Assembly (NCBI RefSeq): GCF_027886475.1 | Contig: NZ_CP115670.1 | Span: forward strand, 2,604,001-2,668,000 | Origin: Corynebacterium sp. SCR221107 | Lineage (GTDB): Bacteria > Actinomycetota > Actinomycetes > Mycobacteriales > Mycobacteriaceae | Reading direction: 5' to 3' | Length of the DNA: 64,000 nucleotides | Shown here: one piece after another, positions 28,680-36,741 of the stretch | Layout of the letters: each line of letters opens with the position of its first letter | How positions within the stretch are numbered: the first letter of the stretch is position 1 | Position numbers and translations under genes: made by a program | Notes under the pieces: generated by a model | The model's input: the letters and a program-made list of their open reading frames with translations, nothing else | Databases searched by the model: none | What the model was told of the DNA's origin: nothing

Positions 28680-28723
28680 CGGCCGGGAAATGTCTTACTA
28701 GGGTATACCCCAGAGCAACAGGT
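28680..28723 (+). repeat. Orphan res-like site, similar to 43726-43770
   Basis: A palindromic GGGTATACCC (28701-28710) is preceded by GCCGGGAAATG and followed by AACAGG. The same arrangement, with a few substitutions and one gap, lies upstream of the serine recombinase at 43869. No recombinase gene adjoins this copy. The surrounding 305 bases between 28547 and 28851 contain no gene. Confidence 0.5.
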
Positions 28724-28851
28724 GGCACACACCCTAAAACCGCTGTGACTTGCAGCTTCGTTTGGCGGTTTTTCCGCGGCTTCGAATGGCGGTTCAGTCG
28801 ACGCCGATGGCAACACCTGGATAGGCCACCCGGGCGCTCGGGATGGGCTTA

Positions 28852-29448
28852 TTAGAGGCCGAAGGCGCCGCCGCTGACGAGGATGAAGATGCCCAGGCCG
28901 ATCAGGACGATCGGGAACAGCACGTGCTCCCAGCGCTCAAGGACTTCTGCGATGGGCGGGCGGGTGGCCACGAACTTTGCCAGCAGGACCAGGCCTGCCA
29001 CCAGGACGAGGAAAACGATGCAGTAGATGATGACGGCGGCAGTGTCCACGTTGAGGAATACCGGGACGTAGACGCCGATATTGTCGCCACCGTTGGCAAA
29101 CGTCACACCGGCGACGGTCAGCACACCCACCTTTTTCCCGGCGATCTTCGCATCATCATCGTCGTCATCATCGCTTCGCCAAGCCTGCCAGGCCGCCCAT
29201 AGTCCCAGGGCCAGGGGAATTAGTCCGAAGTACGGGATCGCCTCAGCAGGTAGGAATGCTCCTGCCCCCAGCATGACCAGGACTGCGGCCGCGAGGATGC
29301 CCATGAAGCCGAGGTACTGGCCAGCCAGAATCCGAAGCGTGGTCCCTTTTTGCCCCGCCCCGCGGGCAAAAAACAGCGAGAGCACGATGATATCGTCGAT
29401 ATTGGTGGCGATAAACAGACCAATCGCCGACAGTAGACCGGTTACCAC
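28852..29448 (-). CDS. CadD-family cadmium resistance transporter
   Basis: The 198-residue membrane protein has about five hydrophobic segments and the CadD features AIGLFIATNIDDIIVLSLFF at the N-terminus and GVTFANGGDNIGVYVPVF in the middle, separated by an aspartate-rich loop (RSDDDDDDDAK). CadD proteins export Cd2+. The GTG at 29446-29448 shares a base with the stop codon of the upstream regulator, so the genes are coupled; longer starts upstream would run through the regulator gene. Confidence 0.82.
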   Translation of the reverse strand: MVTGLLSAIGLFIATNIDDIIVLSLFFARGAGQKGTTLRILAGQYLGFMGILAAAVLVMLGAGAFLPAEAIPYFGLIPLALGLWAAWQAWRSDDDDDDDAKIAGKKVGVLTVAGVTFANGGDNIGVYVPVFLNVDTAAVIIYCIVFLVLVAGLVLLAKFVATRPPIAEVLERWEHVLFPIVLIGLGIFILVSGGAFGL

Positions 29449-29807
29449 TACGCACTCTCCGGTCCAGTGGCACACCCAGGTACGGCGCATCCGGCGTCGA
29501 TGCATTCGGCGTTGTCATCGACTGCCAGGGTGATATCCAGCAACGCGTTCAACGCCTGCGCCAGATGAGCATCAACGATCTCGTAGCGGGTCTGTCGCCC
29601 CTGCGGTTCGGCGACAACAATTCCGCAGTCCCTCAGGCAGGCGAGATGGTTCGACACGTTCGAGCGCGTCAGTTCCAGATCCTGGGCGAGAGTGGCCGGG
29701 TAGGCCGGCCCCTCCAGCAGCGCCAGGAGAATGCGGGAACGAGTCGGATCCGCCATGGCCCGACCCAACCGGTTCATCACGTCTAGACGAGAAGCAATAG
29801 TCAGCAT
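29448..29807 (-). CDS. cmtR: CmtR-type ArsR/SmtB cadmium/lead-sensing repressor
   Basis: This 119-residue winged-helix protein matches mycobacterial CmtR. The recognition helix region reads LTRSNVSNHLACLRDCG, and Cys57, Cys61 and Cys102 occupy the three positions that bind Cd/Pb in CmtR. Two more cysteines (107, 112) follow. It would release the operator on metal binding and derepress itself and the CadD-like exporter, with which it overlaps. Confidence 0.88.
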   Translation of the reverse strand: MLTIASRLDVMNRLGRAMADPTRSRILLALLEGPAYPATLAQDLELTRSNVSNHLACLRDCGIVVAEPQGRQTRYEIVDAHLAQALNALLDITLAVDDNAECIDAGCAVPGCATGPESA

Positions 29808-29810
29808 GTG

Positions 29811-29844
29811 CTGAACTATACAGCTGTTACTGAACTAACTTCAA
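29811..29844 (-). promoter_or_regulatory. cmtR promoter with overlapping operator repeats
   Basis: On the minus strand TTGAAG (29839-29844) and TATAGT (29815-29820) form a promoter with an 18-base spacer, just before the cmtR ATG. Two direct copies of CTGAACTA (29811-29818 and 29830-29837) overlap it and are likely repressor sites. Confidence 0.65.
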
Positions 29845-29993
29845 CATGGGGTGGCGTCGTTGCCAGAGGTCGCCTGCACTTTCAGGCTGAGGCCTTCACT
29901 GCGCAGGAAGGAAGCAGCTGCCTAGTTGGCGGTGTTCCCGACGTGATTTAAAGGTGAGGGCTATTACCGGCAGCTTCCGGCCCAGACCAGCGG

Positions 29994-30117
29994 TGTCGAA
30001 GTCAGAAGGCGATTGCACAAACATGGCCTGGTGAGCAGGGCTGTGCAAACGCCTTCTGACTACTATCTGGTCACTACCCGCGTGCACAAAGCGGAAAATG
30101 TCAGAAGTCCCGTTCAC
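29994..30117 (+). repeat. Left end repeats of the Tn402-like element
   Basis: Three related units are present: the 25-bp end (29994-30018), an inverted copy GTGCAAACGCCTTCTGAC (30043-30060) and a direct copy TGTCAGAAGTCCCGTTCAC (30099-30117). The first two can form a hairpin. Such clustered 19-bp repeats are the transposase-binding sites of Tn402 ends. Confidence 0.65.
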
Positions 30118-30154
30118 AAACCGTCACTACAGGCTGGGGCCTGAGCCTCAGGGG

Positions 30155-30757
30155 TCAGGCTTTGCCTTCGGCAGTGTGGGTCTCCACCGGCCGGGGCGGG
30201 AGGTGTCGGTAGAGACTGGAGCGGGTGATACCGGTCTTCTCCACGATCTTGCTCATCGAGAAGCCCTCGTTGCGCAGGTGCTCGGCGTAGCGGAGCTTGT
30301 CCGGGTCCACGACACTGGGCCGGCCCACGCGTTTTCCCTTGGCTTCGGCCACCGCGCGGGCATGGGCCGCGCGCTCGATGGCGTAGGTGCGTTCCATCTG
30401 TCCGAATAGCGAGAGGATCACTACCGATAACTGCGCCATCGGATCGTCCGGATTCGAGGAATCGACCTTGATCGGATCGGCCAGGGTGCGCACCCCGACC
30501 TCGCGCTCCTGAAGGTCATGGATCAGATTTAACGTATCCCGCACGGTGCGCCCCAATCGGTCGAGCGTGTGGACGACGATGACGTCTCCCGCGCGAGCTT
30601 GATCCAGTGCCTTGTGGAGTCCGGGGCGGTTGGTGGTGGACCCGGATTTCTTGTCGACGTAGATGTATTTGCTCGCAATACCTTCCTGGCGCAACGCGTC
30701 GATCTGGCGGTCGAGGTCTTGTTTGGCGGTCGAAACCCGGGCGTAGCCAATATCCAT
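30155..30757 (-). CDS. Serine recombinase (resolvase/invertase type), TniR-like
   Basis: The 200-residue protein begins IGYARVSTAKQDLDRQ, with the catalytic serine (Ser9) in the YARVST motif, and continues with DRLGRTVRDTLNLIHDL and QMERTYAIERAAHARAVAEA, the E helix. A C-terminal helix-turn-helix (MSKIVEKTGITRSSLYRHL) binds DNA. It lies inside a Tn402-like pair of ends, where the family encodes the resolvase TniR; a Pin-type invertase is the alternative. Confidence 0.88.
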   Translation of the reverse strand: MDIGYARVSTAKQDLDRQIDALRQEGIASKYIYVDKKSGSTTNRPGLHKALDQARAGDVIVVHTLDRLGRTVRDTLNLIHDLQEREVGVRTLADPIKVDSSNPDDPMAQLSVVILSLFGQMERTYAIERAAHARAVAEAKGKRVGRPSVVDPDKLRYAEHLRNEGFSMSKIVEKTGITRSSLYRHLPPRPVETHTAEGKA

Positions 30758-30849
30758 GACCGGTATCGTACCGGAAGTCTATTCTGCAGCAGGTTTGGCG
30801 GGACGGTTGAGTTGAATAGCTTGTGGAACGGTGTGTCCTGGGACTATGC

Positions 30850-30902
30850 ATTTTCATTAAGTTTTCATTAAGGGTGTTCCACTTCCTTGGAAGTGGGACA
30901 CC
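30850..30902. repeat. Direct repeats and hairpin upstream of the recombinase, possible res site
   Basis: Two copies of TTTTCATTAAG lie at about 30850-30872. They are followed by a 14-bp inverted repeat, GGTGTTCCACTTCC (30873-30886) pairing with 30889-30902 with one mismatch. It sits 93-145 bases before the recombinase start, where a resolution site would be expected. The rest of 30758-31133 shows nothing. Confidence 0.4.
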
Positions 30903-31133
30903 TTAGTTTGCACCCTGATTCCGTCCCCAATTTTTCGATGGCAGTAATTTTCCACCTCTCCGTCAATTCCGGATCTCAGGCCCTAGCGGAACGAAGGGCG
31001 CACACCGGGGAGAATGGGGGCGGTATCGTTTTCAGAAGTCATCTGCGATTTTTCCCCTATCTCTGGGGCAAAGTGACTTGATGCCCTTTGGTAGAGCTGG
31101 GCTGTAGGCAACGTAGAGATGAAGAGGATAAAG

Positions 31134-31325
31134 ATGGCCGAACATCAAAATGAACGTGATCCCATGGCGGGTCAGACCTTTGGCGGGATAGGCGGGAACC
31201 CCATGGCCCGAATGCCCGATCCGCCACCACTACCCGGTGAGGGAGGGAAAAGGGGTCAATGGATTGGCTCGGTAATTTCCATTTTGATTCTTCTCGCCGT
31301 TATTACAGTGATCATTATCTTCTAA
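31134..31325 (+). CDS. Small single-span membrane protein
   Basis: This 63-residue protein has a polar N-terminus with PDPPPLPGEGG and a C-terminal membrane span WIGSVISILILLAVITVIII. AGAGG lies seven bases before ATG 31134, which I prefer over the in-frame ATG 31119. It is cargo of the mini-transposon; function unknown. Confidence 0.5.
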   Translation: MAEHQNERDPMAGQTFGGIGGNPMARMPDPPPLPGEGGKRGQWIGSVISILILLAVITVIIIF

Positions 31326-31418
31326 TGTGCTCGAGCCTTCATCTGCATGCGAGTTAAGCGTGAATGCCGATTTCAAAAGTCCTCTGAGCCCCACCCGCAG
31401 ATGCGCGAGCAGGGGGCC

Positions 31419-31465
31419 GTGCAGACGACTTCTGACATTTGCGCAAACGCCTTCTGACTTCGACA
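31419..31465 (-). repeat. Right end repeats of the Tn402-like element
   Basis: Read inward on the minus strand, the 25-bp end (31465-31441) is followed after three bases by TGTCAGAAGTCGTCTGCAC (31437-31419), a second transposase-binding-type repeat in the same orientation. Confidence 0.65.
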
Positions 31466-31912
31466 CCGAAGTGTTCACGTCCACAAAAATTGTCACTTAA
31501 CACGTTACTTTAACTATGTTACGTGAACGGCCTGAAAACTGATAAAAGTGACGAGAAGTTCGGGGAGATGCCTAGATCTTCAAAAGTATTTCGGATACTT
31601 TGGATATCCTTCTCATCTTTGCGATCACACTGCTGAGGTTCTGCCACCCTGAAGGGTGCCCTACCTACCTCCCGGGTGGGGAGCAGACGGCTATCGTCGG
31701 CGTCCGCCACAGAGTGGTTGAGTACCGCACCTATTCCTTATATATAGGCACACGTGAGGGTCTCCATCCTGGGAGGTGGAGATCCTAGTTCTTCGACTGA
31801 GGCACGGCAGGGGCACCCGGCTCGTGGTGGACGGATGACTTCCCGGCCTGTGGGCAGTGCCGGGACACGCGGTAGGATAGTGATAAGCAGAAATGACACG
31901 AGAGGGTGAGAC
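31466..31912. other. Intergenic region before the Fic module
   Basis: No gene is supported. It contains the candidate promoter at 31718-31746 and, just before the antitoxin, GAGAGGGTGAG as ribosome site. Nothing else stands out. Confidence 0.5.
31718..31746 (+). promoter_or_regulatory. Candidate sigma-A-type promoter for the Fic module
   Basis: TTGAGT (31718-31723) and TATATA (31741-31746) are separated by 17 bases and point toward the antitoxin gene 167 bases downstream. Confidence 0.45.
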
Positions 31913-32107
31913 ATGACTACGTCAACGTCTACCGCAACCACGACGACTCAGCGTGGGCAACGGGTGGCTGAGGCCATCCACAGTGGCGAGATGGAGGGCC
32001 TGACCGTCACCCCGGCCGGCCGCACCGACGCCGAGGCCTACATCGCCGGCCGCATCGACTCCGATGAGCTCGTCGCCCGCGCCCGCGCCCGCTATGGACT
32101 CGACTGA
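31913..32107 (+). CDS. VbhA-type antitoxin of a Fic module
   Basis: The 64-residue protein contains SGEMEG at residues 24-29, which fits the (S/T)xxxE(G/N) inhibitory motif that blocks the Fic active site in class I modules. A C-terminal region AEAYIAGRIDSDELVARARA matches the VbhA antitoxin helix. Its end overlaps the fic start by 14 bases, which couples the two and ensures that antitoxin is made first. Confidence 0.85.
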   Translation: MTTSTSTATTTTQRGQRVAEAIHSGEMEGLTVTPAGRTDAEAYIAGRIDSDELVARARARYGLD

Positions 32108-32780
32108 CTTCATCGACCCGTACCTCGACCCCGAGACGGGAATCCTGCGCAACACAGTCGGCGCCCGAACACAGATCGCCCTCGACGAGGCCGAGGGCGA
32201 TCTATCCTTTGCCCGGCTCATCCAACTCATGGACCACCCACCGCAAGCAACGGGGGACCTCGAGGAATTACGCGCCATTCACCGGCACCTGTTCCAAGAC
32301 ATCTACGACTGGGCGGGAGAACTGCGCACCGTCGACATCCGCAAAAACGTCGAGGGCGGCGAACCTTTCCTGCCCGTGCCCATGATTGGTCACGCCGCCG
32401 CCCATGTCACCGCTGAGCTGCGCGCCGACCACCATCTCCGAGGCATAGCCCGGGACCGGTTTATCGACCGCCTGGCCTACCACTACGACCAGCTCAACTA
32501 CATCCACCCCTTCCGGGAGGGCAACGGCCGGGTGCAGCGGGTGTTCTGGAACCGCGTGGCCCGCGACGCCGGCTGGCAGCTCGACTGGCGCGGGGTCCAC
32601 GGGGCCACCAATGACCGGGCCTGTCGTATCGCCTCCGAGCGCCGTGACCTTAGCCCCCTGCGGGAGATGTTCGACCAGATCGTCACCGCTGCTCCCTCAC
32701 CTGGAGCCCGCGACGAGGCGTGGCGCGCGGCTGAGCGTGCTCGCCTGTCGTTCCCGGCCAAGCACGACCCCCGCTCCTGA
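32094..32780 (+). CDS. fic: Fic-family AMP-transferase toxin
   Basis: Fic enzymes transfer AMP from ATP to target proteins; VbhT-type toxins modify gyrase and topoisomerase IV. The canonical motif HPFREGNGRVQR is at residues 138-149 with all catalytic positions. The ATG at 32094, within the last codons of the antitoxin, is preferred because it gives the usual start MDSTDFIDPYLDPETG. The longer frame from 32064 would only be an out-of-frame reading of the antitoxin. 228 residues, soluble. Confidence 0.9.
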   Translation: MDSTDFIDPYLDPETGILRNTVGARTQIALDEAEGDLSFARLIQLMDHPPQATGDLEELRAIHRHLFQDIYDWAGELRTVDIRKNVEGGEPFLPVPMIGHAAAHVTAELRADHHLRGIARDRFIDRLAYHYDQLNYIHPFREGNGRVQRVFWNRVARDAGWQLDWRGVHGATNDRACRIASERRDLSPLREMFDQIVTAAPSPGARDEAWRAAERARLSFPAKHDPRS

Positions 32781-33832
32781 GGGCAGGGGTGGAGAAAGCC
32801 CTCTACGGTGGGCACGCTCACGGCGGCAATAAGGGTTCTGCGACACAATCGTGACGTGACTCCCTGAGTGTAGGGGTCTTCTGCCGAATTGTGTTTTCTA
32901 GCGGAAACGGCCGTTTTCGGCTCGCATGTAATCAAAGATTAAGTAAGAGCCTAGCCCACATGTATCCAGAGCAGACATTGCTTCGTCTGTCCGGGTTGAG
33001 TGGTGGTGTGAAAAGAGATATTGTGGTCGGCCTCCTCTAGGCCATCAACACCACCTTTTACCCATATGATCTCAGAAAATCATGGTTTAACTGTGTTATG
33101 CAGGGACTCCGATAAAGTTCACGAGGTGAGCGCTAGAGAATTGATCGGGCAACGTACTCGCGTTGCTATACGGGAAATGGTCAGCGGCATCGTATTGCGC
33201 GACATTCATGCGATGTGGGAAGCAGAAGGTTTCCCACCTCCTCAGGGAGATCGAGCCAGTAGGCGGGGAACGGGTGACGTTATTTGAGGCATATTTGCGT
33301 CAAGTGGACTGGACCTCCAGCCTTCAAGTGACCCGTGCTGCACGAGTTCTCCAGGACGCTCTTATAGCTGCATGGGAAGGGTTTCATCCAGACTATGCGG
33401 AGCTCCGAGACCAACAATTTGCAAAAATCAGGAGACAGATTGAACGAGATGGTCTGGAGATTTCGGATGATTGGCTGATCACCCCTCGGATCGAGTTCGG
33501 GTTTTCTTCAGAGGAGCTCAGCAAGATTCGAAACCCCGAATCCATCTACACACATCTGGATCGCTTGTCCCGGGGGTTCAGAGACTATGACCCTGAGTCT
33601 GTCATTGGTCAATCGAAAGAATTGATTGAGACAACTGCGAAGCTCATCCTTGACGAAGTCGGGGAAGATTACGATCCTAAAGCAGACGTAGGTCCACTGG
33701 TGAAGACGGCGCAACGGGCGATTGGCCTAGATAAGGGGAACCCCAAAAACGGTCCAGACTTCCTCCAGTCAGTCCGTCAGATTTTGAATGGGGCTCGAAG
33801 CGTCGCCACTGGGCTAGCGGAATTGCGAAATA

Positions 33833-33839
33833 GCTATGG
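33833..33839. repeat. Left target-site duplication of the IS21 element
   Basis: GCTATGG directly precedes the left end; the identical heptamer follows the right end at 36484-36490. Confidence 0.88.
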
Positions 33840-33994
33840 TGTCGATTCGGGGTAGTTGGTACCGCGAGTCCGCGTAGTTGGTACCGGTGTTCCACGTATC
33901 TGGTACTGCAAGGGGTTTTCTTTCATAGTTGATGCTGGCGACACCGCAATCCGGTGGTGTCGCGTCAACTTTTACTTGGAAGGAGCCGGTCCTT

Positions 33995-35602
33995 GTGGCT
34001 AACTTCAAACAGATCATCGCGATGTGCCTTGATGGTGCTAGCTACGCGCAGATCACACACGCATTGGGATGTTCACGACGAGAAGTATCCCGCGCAAAGA
34101 AAGTCATCAACGATGAGGTACTAACTCCAGAGCGTTTCCGTCAGCTCCCACCGGGATGGTTTGATGATCGATTCAGTGATGGCCGGAGTAAGCGGACGAT
34201 GTCCTACGACCAGCCTGATTTTCATGCTCTTGCACGCAAGCTGAAAAGTACGAAGCACGTGACCAGGCACAAGCTGTGGATGGACTACTTGTCGCAGCCT
34301 TGTCCGACGGATAAGGCAAAGTACCAGTACTCCCAGTTTTGCAGTGGGCTCAATGAATTTCTGCGTGCTAATGATCTTGTCGAAGTCGTCACCCATGAGC
34401 CCGGGCAAGAGCTTTATGTCGACTGGGCCGGTGACAAAGTGCCAGTGGTGGATCAGGCCAGTGGTGATACCGCATTCAAGGCGTCATTGTTTGTCGCGGT
34501 CAGCCCGTACTCAGGACTGATGTACGTTACTGCTGCTGTGAATGAGAAGATGCTGGCTTGGATTGAGTGCCATGTTAAGGCGTTGAACTATCTTGGCAAA
34601 TTACCGGCGGTCATCGTGCCGGATAATGCTTCTACGGCGACTTATCGGCCGAAAAAGACCTCTACATATCGGATGGTCACTGACCGCTACGCAGCGTTTG
34701 CTGACTATTACGGGGTCACGATCGTGCCGACTCGGCCCGGCAGGCCACGCGACAAAGCGGCAGTAGAACGTGCCGTGAAAATCGCCTACACCAAAATCCT
34801 GGGTTACTTCAACGACGAGGTCTTCTATAGCCTTGATGAGCTTAATGAGGCGATCGCTGATCGGCTTGCCGATATCAACAGCGCAATGACGCGGCCTGAT
34901 GGCTCAACACGGCGCATGCGCTTTGATAAAGAAGAGGCACCAGTGATGCGCGATCTTCCGCCGACGCCGTTTACGGAAGTGTCTTATAAGCGGCTTAAAG
35001 TCGATCGTAATTGGCACATCACCTGTGACTATCAGTACTACTCTGTGCCATTTCAGCTGGTAGGAGAATCGGTAACAGTCAGGCTCACCCCGCAACTGGT
35101 GAGCATCTTCAGCGGGGAGCAGCTTGTTGCTGAACACACGCGCCTTCACGGATTTAAATACCGGTATTCCACAAACCCTCAGCATGCACCGCGTGGCGAT
35201 GATGAAGGCCACAAGGCGCTTACCCGTGATGAGCTTTTGGCCTGGGCCTCGTCGTTTGGGGCAGCAACGCACGCAGTCATAGCGATGATCCTCGACCGCA
35301 ATAGTGCCGCCGTACCCCGCGGACTCATCCAGGCACGCAACGTGCTGGCCAACCTGGGCAAAAAGCACAACAAAGCCACCCTGGAACCTGCATGCCAGCA
35401 GGTCTTAGACAAGAAACTGGCCCCCACGATGGCAGTGATCAAACGCATCCAGACTGACATTGCCCACGTCCAACAACATCCCGGGTCACCAGGGCTAAAA
35501 ACACAGCCTGTGGCCAAGCGCCAACCACGCCCAAGTACCCCGCTTACCGGCGAGGTGGCCGATGCCGTCTTTATCCGGCCTGCTGATCACTACGAAAACT
35601 AG
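33995..35602 (+). CDS. istA: IS21-family transposase IstA
   Basis: The protein has an N-terminal helix-turn-helix (YAQITHALGCSRREVSRAKK) and a DDE integrase core with YVDWAGDK, IVPDNAS and RPRDKAAVERAVK. The GTG at 33995 follows GGAAGGA with suitable spacing and fits the family N-terminus VANFKQIIAMCLDG; the frame is open to 33929 but that would give an atypical start. About 535 residues. Confidence 0.93.
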   Translation: MANFKQIIAMCLDGASYAQITHALGCSRREVSRAKKVINDEVLTPERFRQLPPGWFDDRFSDGRSKRTMSYDQPDFHALARKLKSTKHVTRHKLWMDYLSQPCPTDKAKYQYSQFCSGLNEFLRANDLVEVVTHEPGQELYVDWAGDKVPVVDQASGDTAFKASLFVAVSPYSGLMYVTAAVNEKMLAWIECHVKALNYLGKLPAVIVPDNASTATYRPKKTSTYRMVTDRYAAFADYYGVTIVPTRPGRPRDKAAVERAVKIAYTKILGYFNDEVFYSLDELNEAIADRLADINSAMTRPDGSTRRMRFDKEEAPVMRDLPPTPFTEVSYKRLKVDRNWHITCDYQYYSVPFQLVGESVTVRLTPQLVSIFSGEQLVAEHTRLHGFKYRYSTNPQHAPRGDDEGHKALTRDELLAWASSFGAATHAVIAMILDRNSAAVPRGLIQARNVLANLGKKHNKATLEPACQQVLDKKLAPTMAVIKRIQTDIAHVQQHPGSPGLKTQPVAKRQPRPSTPLTGEVADAVFIRPADHYEN

Positions 35603-35618
35603 AAGGAGTGTAAAAATC

Positions 35619-36377
35619 ATGAGCAGCATCGATGACGAGATTGTGCGGGCGAAAATGCGCAAGCTTCGCGTATCAACCTTCGCTGACATCTTCTACGAGG
35701 TTGTCAACGACGAGGCCTATGCGGATGCGCTACCAGAAGATATCTTCCTCGCCGCAGTCGAAGAAGCCTACACACAACGCCAACAGCGCAACATTGCCAA
35801 GGCTATCACCCAGGCTAAATTCCGATACCCGGATGCGAGCCTTGCTGAAGTCACCCGGGCAGAACAACGCGGCATCAACATGCGCCAGCTGAAACGGATC
35901 GCAGCGACCAACTGGCGGGAAAACCCGACCAACATTCACATCCTCGCACCGACGGGAACAGGCAAGACATACATTGCCTGCGCCATCGGCATCGCCGCAT
36001 GCAAGGCTGGATATTCCGTGGCGTATTACCGGCTGGATCAACTTGTAGATATGCTCGCGGTCTTCTCACCGACTGACCAAAACTACCTCGATAAGATGCG
36101 GAAACTGATCAACGTCGATGTCCTTATCATCGACGATTTTATGACCATGAGCATCAACCAGCGCGGGCAAGAAGACCTAACCAAGATCATATTCGACCGC
36201 GACGGTCGGCTCCCGACACTTATCTCCTCCCAATCGGCCGCCGCCTACTGGGTTGAAACACTGCCAGACAGAGTCGGAGCCGATTCACTCGTTAGCCGCC
36301 TCAACAACGGCCACCGAATCCGTATCGGAGACTTCGACATGCGCAAGGCCACCGCCCCAATAGAACCGGACGAATAA
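35619..36377 (+). CDS. istB: IS21-family ATP-binding helper protein IstB
   Basis: IstB is a DnaC-like AAA+ ATPase that selects the target for IstA. The Walker A motif is [15 protein letters not shown] and Walker B is [12 protein letters not shown] 35619 follows AGAAGGAG. 252 residues, normal for the family, starting 16 bases after istA. Confidence 0.95.
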   Translation: MSSIDDEIVRAKMRKLRVSTFADIFYEVVNDEAYADALPEDIFLAAVEEAYTQRQQRNIAKAITQAKFRYPDASLAEVTRAEQRGINMRQLKRIAATNWRENPTNIHILAPTGTGKTYIACAIGIAACKAGYSVAYYRLDQLVDMLAVFSPTDQNYLDKMRKLINVDVLIIDDFMTMSINQRGQEDLTKIIFDRDGRLPTLISSQSAAAYWVETLPDRVGADSLVSRLNNGHRIRIGDFDMRKATAPIEPDE

Positions 36378-36483
36378 AGCAAACAACCAGGCCGACTCGG
36401 TCGGCCCGGCCCCGGTACCAACTACCCGGAACCCGGCAGTACCGGGTCTCCGGAACACCGGTACCAAAAACCCGCATCTGACA

Positions 36484-36490
36484 GCTATGG
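36484..36490. repeat. Right target-site duplication of the IS21 element
   Basis: GCTATGG, identical to 33833-33839. Confidence 0.88.
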
Positions 36491-36741
36491 AACAGGACAT
36501 GGCCCCGGCAAGCCTCGGACAGGGCTGGAGCCACGTCATGCGCAACTTGCAGTCAATTCCGCGAGATTGTGGTGCGACATGATGCTGTCTACTTATGCCT
36601 CGGAGACTGCTCCATGGAGACAAACGAAAGGCCAAGGGGCGGAAAAAGACGGTTAGATAGTCTTCCATTCACGAGGTGGTGAGCCCGAAGGCTTTTGGGA
36701 AGGCTCCATCTCTCCCTGGCTTTCGTAACAGGTCCTAGTCG

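Larger units (their letters stand above)
29994..31465. mobile_element. Tn402/Tn5053-like mini-transposon with serine recombinase
   Basis: Two 25-bp inverted repeats bound the element: TGTC-N4-TCAGAAGGCG-ATTGCAC at 29994-30018 and its partner on the minus strand at 31441-31465 (22 or 23 of 25 identical). Their TGTC-N4-TCAGAAG(A/G)CG pattern matches the IRi/IRt ends of Tn402/Tn5053 elements. Further TCAGAAG repeats lie inside both ends, as in that family. The element holds a recombinase gene and a small membrane protein but no tniA, tniB or tniQ, so it would need transposition functions in trans. No 5-bp target duplication is seen. Confidence 0.65.
33840..36483 (+). mobile_element. Intact IS21-family insertion sequence (2644 bp)
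   Basis: The left end begins TGTCGATTCGGGGTAGTTGG and the right end, read inward, begins TGTCAGATGCGGGTTTTTGG; the two share TGTC, CGGG/GGGT and TTGGTACCG over 32 bases. Further TTGGTACC repeats lie inside the ends, as in other IS21 elements. It encodes istA and istB, both uninterrupted, and has a 7-bp target duplication, so insertion was probably recent and the element may be active. Confidence 0.9.
33066..36656 (+). pseudogene. Abi_C abortive-infection gene, frameshifted and split by an IS21 element
   Basis: The first part starts at ATG 33066 (ARELIGQRTRVAIREMVSG, LRDIHAMWEAEGF), shifts frame near 33240 and continues through FEAYLRQVDWTSSLQVTRAA to the Abi_C domain (SIYTHLDRLSRGF, ESVIGQSKELIETTAKLIL). 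At 33839 the IS begins. Joining 33839 to 36491 restores the frame exactly and completes [31 protein letters not shown] and a stop at 36654-36656, the expected Abi_C end with its conserved GxGHG and H-A-L-A positions. Abi_C proteins act in phage exclusion. The 5' frameshift would still inactivate it after excision unless it is a sequence error. Confidence 0.88.

Noticed and set aside
32902..32919. Palindrome CGGAAACGGCCGTTTTCG after fic as a terminator
   Set aside because: It is 120 bases past the stop codon, has no T-run and could be part of any mobile DNA; too weak to call.
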